Source: Hymenobacter puniceus (lineage in GTDB: Bacteria > Bacteroidota > Bacteroidia > Cytophagales > Hymenobacteraceae). Taken from it: a stretch of 64,000 nucleotides of DNA. Each line of letters begins with the position of its first letter. Positions within the stretch are counted from its first letter, which is position 1. The notes under the pieces are model-generated. The model was not told where the DNA came from, did not search any database, and worked only from the letters and a program-made list of their open reading frames with translations. Below, one piece after another: positions 58,902 to 64,000 of this stretch. The stretch is from positions 248,001 to 312,000 of the forward strand of contig NZ_JACSCX010000005.1 in assembly GCF_014333525.1 (NCBI RefSeq). Direction: 5' to 3'. The translations under genes and the position numbers were made by a program.

Positions 58902-60200
58902 ATGCACCTCGTTATCATCGGCAACGGTATTACGGGCGTCAGTTGCGCCCTGGCCGTGCGGCGGCTTTCCCCCGAAGCCCGCATCACGCTAGTGTCCGAT
59001 GAAACGCCGCACCATTTCTCCCGCACGGCCCTCATGTACGTGTACATGGGCCACCTGCGCCCCCAGGACATCAAGCCTTATGAGGATTGGTTTTGGCTGG
59101 AAAACCGCCTGGAGCTGGTGTACGCCGCCGCCACCACACTAGCCGCCGACCAGAAAACCGTGCACCTGAGCAACGGCCAGCTTCTCACTTATGACAAGCT
59201 GCTGCTGGCTACGGGTTCGGTGAGCCGACGGGCGGGCTGGCCCGGCCAGCACCTGCCGGGCGTGCAGGGCCTCTACTCCCTGCCCGATCTGGAGCAGATG
59301 CACCGCGACACGCACGGCGTGCGCCAGGCCGTGGTGGTGGGCGGCGGCCTGATCGGGATTGAGTTGGCCGAGATGCTGCACTCACGCGGCATTGCCGTGA
59401 CCATGCTCGTGCGCGACACTCATTATTGGGGCTCGGTTTTGCCGCCCGAAGAAGCTGCCCTAATCAACCAACAGCTGCGCGAACACCACATTACGGTACA
59501 CTACGGCACCGAGCTAACCGAAATCGTGCCTGATGCTGCCGGCCGGGTGCGTGCCGTGCGCACCACCCAGGGCCATGAGCTGCCCTGCCAATGGGTGGGC
59601 TTGGCAACCGGCGTAACCCCCAACCTGGCGCTGGCTCACACCTGCCCAAGCCTGGAAACTGACCGGGGAATTCTGGTAGACACTCACCTGCAAACCAGCC
59701 TGCCCGACGTATACGCGGCCGGCGACTGCGCCCAGCACCGCCAGCCCGCGGCCGGCGAAGTGCCCATCGAGCAGCTTTGGTACACCGGCCGCATGCAGGG
59801 CGAAACCGTGGCCTACACTATCTGCGGGCAGCCAACGCCGTATCAACGCGGACCGTGGTTTAACTCGGCTAAGTTCTTCCAGCTCGAATACCAGACCTAC
59901 GGCCGCGTGCCAGCCACGCCCGAAGCCGGCGAGCAAACCTGCTACTGGCAACACCCCAACGGCCGCCACGCTCTACGCATCAACTTCCGGCTCGACCAGG
60001 GCAATGCCGTAACCGGCGTCAATGCCCTGGGCATCCGGCAGCGCCACGACGTGTGGGAAAACTGGTTGCGTGCCGGTACGCCCGTGCAGGAGGTGCTGCG
60101 CCAGCTGCGCCGCGCTAACTTCGACCCCGAATTTTTCCGCCGCCACGAACCCGCCATGCTGCGTACGTTCAACGAGCAGCTTCTTTCAATTAAAAATTAA
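58902..60200 (+). CDS. FAD/NAD(P)-dependent oxidoreductase
   Basis: A 432-residue pyridine-nucleotide-disulfide-type oxidoreductase. FAD-binding starts with LVIIGNGITGVS (3-14), the NAD(P) fold has VVVGGGLIGIE, and DVYAAGDCAQH is the C-terminal FAD motif. It resembles the FAD modules of nitrite and rubredoxin reductases. It is followed by a 75-residue membrane protein and a membrane 4Fe-4S protein on the same strand, suggesting electron transfer from NAD(P)H to a membrane acceptor. The last residues SIKN and the TAA stop are written by an AATTRAR heptad array. ATG 58902 gives the normal N-terminus. Confidence 0.9.
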   Translation: MHLVIIGNGITGVSCALAVRRLSPEARITLVSDETPHHFSRTALMYVYMGHLRPQDIKPYEDWFWLENRLELVYAAATTLAADQKTVHLSNGQLLTYDKLLLATGSVSRRAGWPGQHLPGVQGLYSLPDLEQMHRDTHGVRQAVVVGGGLIGIELAEMLHSRGIAVTMLVRDTHYWGSVLPPEEAALINQQLREHHITVHYGTELTEIVPDAAGRVRAVRTTQGHELPCQWVGLATGVTPNLALAHTCPSLETDRGILVDTHLQTSLPDVYAAGDCAQHRQPAAGEVPIEQLWYTGRMQGETVAYTICGQPTPYQRGPWFNSAKFFQLEYQTYGRVPATPEAGEQTCYWQHPNGRHALRINFRLDQGNAVTGVNALGIRQRHDVWENWLRAGTPVQEVLRQLRRANFDPEFFRRHEPAMLRTFNEQLLSIKN

Positions 60201-60216
60201 GAATTGAGAATTAAAA
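60188..60216. repeat. AATTRAR heptad array containing a stop codon
   Basis: Four heptads from 60188: TAA at 60191, TAA at 60198 (the gene's stop), TGA at 60205, TAA at 60212. The A to G change in the third unit keeps a stop codon. Inverted copies (AATTATG and AATTAAG on the minus strand) lie at 60270-60288. Confidence 0.88.
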
Positions 60217-60297
60217 ATGATTGATCAGCCTGTTAAATCAGTCCGGATTTATTCATTTCACAGTCCATCCATTCTTAATTCATAATTCCCTTCCTCC

Positions 60298-60525
60298 GTG
60301 GATTTCTCCAAGCTTTACCGCCCCAGCGCCCTCAATAGCTTCCAGTTCATTGCCGTTACCGGCCTGATTATGAGCGGCGGCGCGCATCTGATTCTGCACT
60401 TTTTCACGCACCACTCGCTGCCCGGCTACAACTGGCTCTACGTGTGCTGGGCGGCGCTGTACGTGGTTGGCTCGCTGCTAAACCTGTTCGGCAAGCCTGA
60501 TGAGGGGCACCATCACCATCATTAG
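60298..60525 (+). CDS. Small two-helix membrane protein with His-rich tail
   Basis: A 75-residue protein starting at GTG. Two transmembrane segments (about 14-35 and 45-65) are joined by a short loop, and the C-terminus is EGHHHHH, possibly a metal-binding tail. It is between the FAD oxidoreductase and the 4Fe-4S protein and probably belongs to the same complex. No named family. Confidence 0.75.
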   Translation: MDFSKLYRPSALNSFQFIAVTGLIMSGGAHLILHFFTHHSLPGYNWLYVCWAALYVVGSLLNLFGKPDEGHHHHH

Positions 60526-60574
60526 GCGCAGTCCGCCTTCGGCTCCTGCTTCCGCCTGTACTCCGCTGTCTGCC

Positions 60575-61954
60575 ATGAACTTCGATTCCAACCTCGCCCT
60601 GCCCCGCCCGCCGGTACCCAATACCTCGGGCACCGAAAAAACCCTGCTCACGGTGGTGGGGCTAGGGCTGCTGGCGCTGCTTACCGTGGCTTTTGATGCC
60701 GATGCCAATCGGGCGCGCCTCAGCTTCTGGGTGGGGGTGCTGCTGCTGAGCGCGGGCACGCTGGGCTGGGCCTGGCACAAGTTCGGGCGGCAGCCGGCCG
60801 GCGTGCTTCAGGACAACCTCTGGCTGCGCGCCAGCAGCAGCCGCGGCGCCGTGGCCTGGCTGACGGCCGTGGTGCTGACTGGGTTCTACGTAGTGCTATA
60901 CTGGTTCAGCAACGACGACGGGCAGGGCAATTTCGGGCCGCTCAACCAGCTCATCCACGCCCTCGACCCGTTCAGCCAGTGGCTGCGCCATAAGCCCTCT
61001 GACCAGTGGTTTCTGTACGGCACCTTCTACACGCTGGCGGTGCTGCTGATGGGCGGCCGGGCACTCTGGAAGTACCGCCACTCGCCGTATCAGCGCATTC
61101 GTACGGCGTCGGTAATGTTCTTCCAGTTGGGGTTTGCGTTCCTGCTGCCGGGCTTGCTGCTGGCCTTCCAGCGGCCCGAGTACTACTTCTCGTACTTCTG
61201 GCCTCTCAAATACGACTACCTGTTTCCGGGCACCGTAGGCTATCTGCTCAAGGATGGCGGCCCCGCGCTGGGCGTGTTCATGGTGTTCTGGGGCGCGGTG
61301 ATGTCGTTTGTAGGCACCCCGATACTCACGTATTTCTTCGGCAAGCGCTGGTATTGCTCGTGGGTGTGCGGCTGCGGCGGGCTGGCTGAAACCGCCGGCG
61401 ACCCATACCGCCACCTCTCCGACAAAAGCCGCGCCGCCTGGCGCTGGGAAGTGCGCATCATCTACACCGTGCTGGTGCTGATTGTGGTGATTACCGCGCT
61501 GCTCTGGGTAGGCGCTTCGGGTGCGGTGCCGGCCCTGCAATCCGTTACGGAGCCGCTGTCCAAGGCGTATGGCTTCGCCATCGGCTCGGTGTTTTCGGGC
61601 GTGATTGGCGTGGGTTTCTACCCGCTGATGGGCGCGCGGGTGTGGTGCCGGTTTGGGTGCCCGATGGCGGCGTACCTGGGGCTGCTGCAGAAGCACTTTT
61701 CGCGCTTCCGCATCACCACCAACGGCGCGCAGTGCATTTCCTGCGGCAACTGCTCCAACGTCTGCGAAATGGGCATCGACGTGAAGCAATACGCCCAGCG
61801 CGGCGAGCCCATCATCCGGGCTTCGTGCGTGGGCTGCGGCATGTGCTCCACGGCCTGCCCGCGGGGCGTGCTCAACCTCGAAAACGGCCCCACCGAAGGC
61901 CGCTACCAGGGCAGCCAGCTCATCCACGCCGACTCGCTGCGAATCCTGAACTAA
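60575..61954 (+). CDS. Membrane-bound 4Fe-4S polyferredoxin (NosR/NapH/CcoG-like)
   Basis: A 459-residue protein with about six transmembrane segments, a C-x(3)-C type motif in YCSWVCGCGGLAE, a second in VWCRFGCPMA, and two C-terminal 4Fe-4S clusters: CISCGNCSNVCEMG (from Cys387) and CVGCGMCSTACPRG. The family moves electrons between quinol or cytoplasmic donors and periplasmic partners. Together with the FAD protein and small membrane protein it suggests a membrane electron-transfer unit. No terminal reductase is present here. ATG 60575 is chosen. Confidence 0.88.
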   Translation: MNFDSNLALPRPPVPNTSGTEKTLLTVVGLGLLALLTVAFDADANRARLSFWVGVLLLSAGTLGWAWHKFGRQPAGVLQDNLWLRASSSRGAVAWLTAVVLTGFYVVLYWFSNDDGQGNFGPLNQLIHALDPFSQWLRHKPSDQWFLYGTFYTLAVLLMGGRALWKYRHSPYQRIRTASVMFFQLGFAFLLPGLLLAFQRPEYYFSYFWPLKYDYLFPGTVGYLLKDGGPALGVFMVFWGAVMSFVGTPILTYFFGKRWYCSWVCGCGGLAETAGDPYRHLSDKSRAAWRWEVRIIYTVLVLIVVITALLWVGASGAVPALQSVTEPLSKAYGFAIGSVFSGVIGVGFYPLMGARVWCRFGCPMAAYLGLLQKHFSRFRITTNGAQCISCGNCSNVCEMGIDVKQYAQRGEPIIRASCVGCGMCSTACPRGVLNLENGPTEGRYQGSQLIHADSLRILN

Positions 61955-61980
61955 GCCAACAATCGATTGCCATAACAGAA

Positions 61981-62020
61981 GACGGCGGCACTTCCCAGTA
62001 GGAAAGTGCCGCCGTTTTTC
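61981..62020. terminator. Bidirectional terminator
   Basis: ACGGCGGCACTTCC pairs with GGAAAGTGCCGCCGT with one bulged base, T-run on the plus strand, A's on the other side. Serves the convergent 4Fe-4S and DUF3298 genes. Confidence 0.88.
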
Positions 62021-62062
62021 TGTGCTTGTTGGCCTGAGTCTGCGTCTGTAGACTCACGCTCC

Positions 62063-62941
62063 CTACCGCTTGAAGTCCAGCGGGCCTTTCGGCTTCAGCC
62101 AGGCACTCAGCTCGGCGTAGGGAAACAGGTAGTCGGCCTCGGGCTGCAGGGCCTGAACAACGTGCGGGAAGCCGAAGTCGTAGTAGAGCGTGAGGCCGAA
62201 GGGCGTGAGGGCGAAGTCGTAGAAGCGCGGGTCGTTGGCTTCGAGCGTGGCGGTGCGGGTGCTGTCGTTCCAGTGCAGGCGCTGGCGCACATCGGCCAGC
62301 ATTTCGGCGTCCAGCTCGGGGTAGTTGGTGGGCAAAGCGGCGAGGTGCGCCCCGATACGGCGGTTGATGGACTGCTGCCAGCGCTGCCGCAGCGCCAGGG
62401 TATCGGCCAGCAGGTCGCGCACCTGCAGCAGGCGGCCCGTGTGCAAATCGAAGGTGGCGTGCCGGGTAACCGACGACGGATAGGCCGTCAGATACTCCGC
62501 CGTAAGGGCCACCGACAGCAGATAGTTGTCGTTGTAGAGCACCTCGTAGCTGGTGCCTACAAACCCGCTCTGCTCGTTGGCTGCGTACTCGGCCAGCGCC
62601 TGCCGGATACCGCTGGCTGCTGTCAGGGGCTGCGGCAGCAGTTCCAGATCTTCCCCCAACGCCGCATCTACCAAATATTGGTTGATGCGGGCCGCGGCCG
62701 TTGCATCTGGCAGCTGCACCTGTGGCACTACGAAGGCGCTTTTGCCGGTGTCTCCCACACTGACAATCAGCGCCTGGGGGCTGGCCGGAACTGCAACCGG
62801 AGCCTTAGCGGACTGGGCGGCGGGCCGAGGAGAAGCAGCGCGGGCCGGGCGGGATTGAGGGCGGGCAGCACGCTGAGCCGGCGCCGGAGTGGCCATCAGC
62901 AACAACGCTGGCAGCAGCCAACGCAGATAAGTTTGAAGCAT
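62063..62941 (-). CDS. DUF3298 domain exported protein
   Basis: A 292-residue protein: signal peptide ending ATPAPAQ, a low-complexity Ala/Arg/Pro linker to about 55, then a DUF4163-like and DUF3298-like part with TAEYLTAYPSSVTRHATFDL, LLQVRDLL and PFGLTLYYDFGFP. The family (RsiV-like C-terminal region) occurs in anti-sigma factors and lipoproteins; here there is no anti-sigma domain. Function unknown. A Met two codons upstream is an alternative start. Confidence 0.85.
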   Translation of the reverse strand: MLQTYLRWLLPALLLMATPAPAQRAARPQSRPARAASPRPAAQSAKAPVAVPASPQALIVSVGDTGKSAFVVPQVQLPDATAAARINQYLVDAALGEDLELLPQPLTAASGIRQALAEYAANEQSGFVGTSYEVLYNDNYLLSVALTAEYLTAYPSSVTRHATFDLHTGRLLQVRDLLADTLALRQRWQQSINRRIGAHLAALPTNYPELDAEMLADVRQRLHWNDSTRTATLEANDPRFYDFALTPFGLTLYYDFGFPHVVQALQPEADYLFPYAELSAWLKPKGPLDFKR

Positions 62942-63074
62942 AAACAAGTAGGATTCGAGCGCAACTTACGCCTGATTCCACACATCCACCTTGCTGGCAC
63001 CGCGCGACTGGCACCGCGGCAGTTCGCGCCCGTCGGTTGGCCGCGTACCGCCAGCACTGAAAGCCGCCAACGCT

Positions 63075-64000
63075 CTACGGCTTCACAAACGCCAGCAGCG
63101 CCGCCAAAAACTGCGGCGTGGCTTCCAGATGCGGAATATGGCCTACGCCCGCCAGCGGCACCAGCTTGGCCCCTTTGATCTGGGCGGCTGTTCGGCGGCC
63201 CAGCGCCGGATACTGGCCCATGCCAGCCAGCACCTGCGGGTCTTTGATGAGGCCTTTTCCCACCACCGTACGGTCGTCCTGCCCGATAATCAGCAGCGTG
63301 GGCACCCGCAGCTGGCTAAACTCGTAGCACACCGGCTGCTGATAAATCATGTCGAAGGTGAGGGCATTAGCGCGGGCCACCTGCCCAAAATCCGGGCTTT
63401 TGGTTTGAGCGGCCAGCGGAAGCAGCCATTGGTCGTGGGCGGCGGGGTAGCCGTGCGGGTAGTAGGTGGCGTGGTACTTCCGGATGCTGGCCTCGGTGCT
63501 TTTGCGCTCGGTGGCTTCGGCTTGGTCAACGGACTGAAACGGGACACCCACGCGGTAGTCTTCCAGCCCGATGGGGTTTTCGAGCACCAGCTTTTCGGTG
63601 GTTTCGGGGTAGAGCAGCGCAAAGCGTGTGGCCAGCATGCCGCCCATGCTGTGCCCCACCACCACGGCCCGCTGCACGCCCAGCGTATCCAGCAGCTGCC
63701 GGGTGTTGCGGGCCAGCTGATGAAACGAGTAATGAATATCCGGCTTATCGGACTTGCCAAACCCCAGTTGGTCGGGTACTACTACCCGGAAGCCAGCCGC
63801 CGCCAGCGCCCGAATGGTTTCCTTCCAGTAGGCGCCGAAGAAGTTTTTGCCGTGGAGCAGCACCACCGTGTGACCGTTGGGGCGGGCCGTGGGCGCTACG
63901 TCCATGTAGGCCATGCGCAGTGGCTGGCCTTCCAGCTTCAGTGGCAGCAGGCGCACCGCAAACGGGTAATCGTAGCCGGTGAGGGTGGCATTGAGGGTAG
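63075..64000 (-). CDS. Alpha/beta hydrolase (5' end outside the window)
   Basis: At least 308 residues with the 5' end cut at 64000. The nucleophile elbow is GHSMGG in AVVVGHSMGGMLATRFAL, the oxyanion segment LLHGKNFFGAYW precedes it, and VGHIPHLEATPQFL provides the catalytic His. The acid is probably Asp in IGQDDRTVVG. The reading frame is open to the edge with family-like sequence, so the true start lies beyond. Substrate unknown. Confidence 0.88.
   Translation of the reverse strand, partial: TLNATLTGYDYPFAVRLLPLKLEGQPLRMAYMDVAPTARPNGHTVVLLHGKNFFGAYWKETIRALAAAGFRVVVPDQLGFGKSDKPDIHYSFHQLARNTRQLLDTLGVQRAVVVGHSMGGMLATRFALLYPETTEKLVLENPIGLEDYRVGVPFQSVDQAEATERKSTEASIRKYHATYYPHGYPAAHDQWLLPLAAQTKSPDFGQVARANALTFDMIYQQPVCYEFSQLRVPTLLIIGQDDRTVVGKGLIKDPQVLAGMGQYPALGRRTAAQIKGAKLVPLAGVGHIPHLEATPQFLAALLAFVKP

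Noticed and set aside
60298..60525. C-terminal HHHHH as a cloning-vector tag
   Set aside because: The gene lies in continuous chromosomal context with two normal neighbours; the tail is natural.

Overview
The window looks like a chromosomal segment of a GC-rich member of the Bacteroidota, most likely Hymenobacter or a close relative (Cytophagales). Evidence: a type IX secretion PorT-like barrel protein and a TPR/PD40/OmpA envelope protein, menaquinone methyltransferase UbiE, a DUF5606 protein, plant-type acyl-ACP desaturase, monofunctional aspartokinase, Bacteroidota-type promoter boxes (TAnnTTTG) ahead of many starts, and few Shine-Dalgarno sites. I see no rRNA, tRNA, CRISPR array, phage or transposase. 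The genus is an inference from family content, not from a marker gene.

Layout. 1-5.7 kb: edge of a membrane protein, saccharopine dehydrogenase-like enzyme, cytidine deaminase, esterase, SDR oxidoreductase, and the ubiE-porT pair. 5.8-10.3 kb: PorE-like OmpA protein, then engB, a TonB-C protein and DUF5606. 10.4-17.0 kb: fbp, aspartokinase, PerR-like regulator with a 2-Cys peroxiredoxin, Kdo transferase waaA, rsgA. 17.1-25.4 kb: fasciclin lipoprotein, cyclophilin, Tat-exported DUF1259 protein, a VWA / AAA+ / CPCC operon, DUF427, a lipoprotein, acyl-ACP desaturase. 25.5-31.5 kb: surface-polysaccharide-type genes (two polytopic membrane proteins, one GT-C-like, plus a GT2 and a Wzx-like flippase). 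31.6-41.7 kb: CorA, a 1589-residue soluble PAS/GAF histidine kinase overlapping its NarL-type regulator, then a GH1-like protein and an RmlD-like reductase that look like a split fusion. 41.8-48.5 kb: cyanophycinase, isoaspartyl peptidase coupled to a LigD-phosphoesterase-like protein, RES-domain protein, DUF892 ferritin-like protein, PAS kinase. 48.9-64 kb: NadR, a DUF3352/propeller-like protein, two paralogous lipoproteins, FKBP lipoprotein, amino acid permease, a three-gene electron-transfer set (FAD oxidoreductase, 75-residue membrane protein, membrane 4Fe-4S protein), DUF3298 protein and a truncated alpha/beta hydrolase.

The most unexpected structure is between the genes. Several stop codons (peroxiredoxin, GT-C, GT2, regulatory-domain protein, FAD oxidoreductase, first paralogous lipoprotein) lie in or directly before short tandem arrays of 7- or 8-mers that contain a stop codon. 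Because 7 and 8 are not multiples of 3, each array puts stops in all three frames within about 24 nt, and where the units drift the changes swap one stop codon for another. Inverted copies of the same unit often sit at the far end of the same spacer, sometimes enclosing further palindromes. Separately, eight of eleven convergent gene pairs share a long, near-perfect stem that can act as a two-way terminator, with stems up to 31 bp. These repeats are directly visible; their function is my inference.
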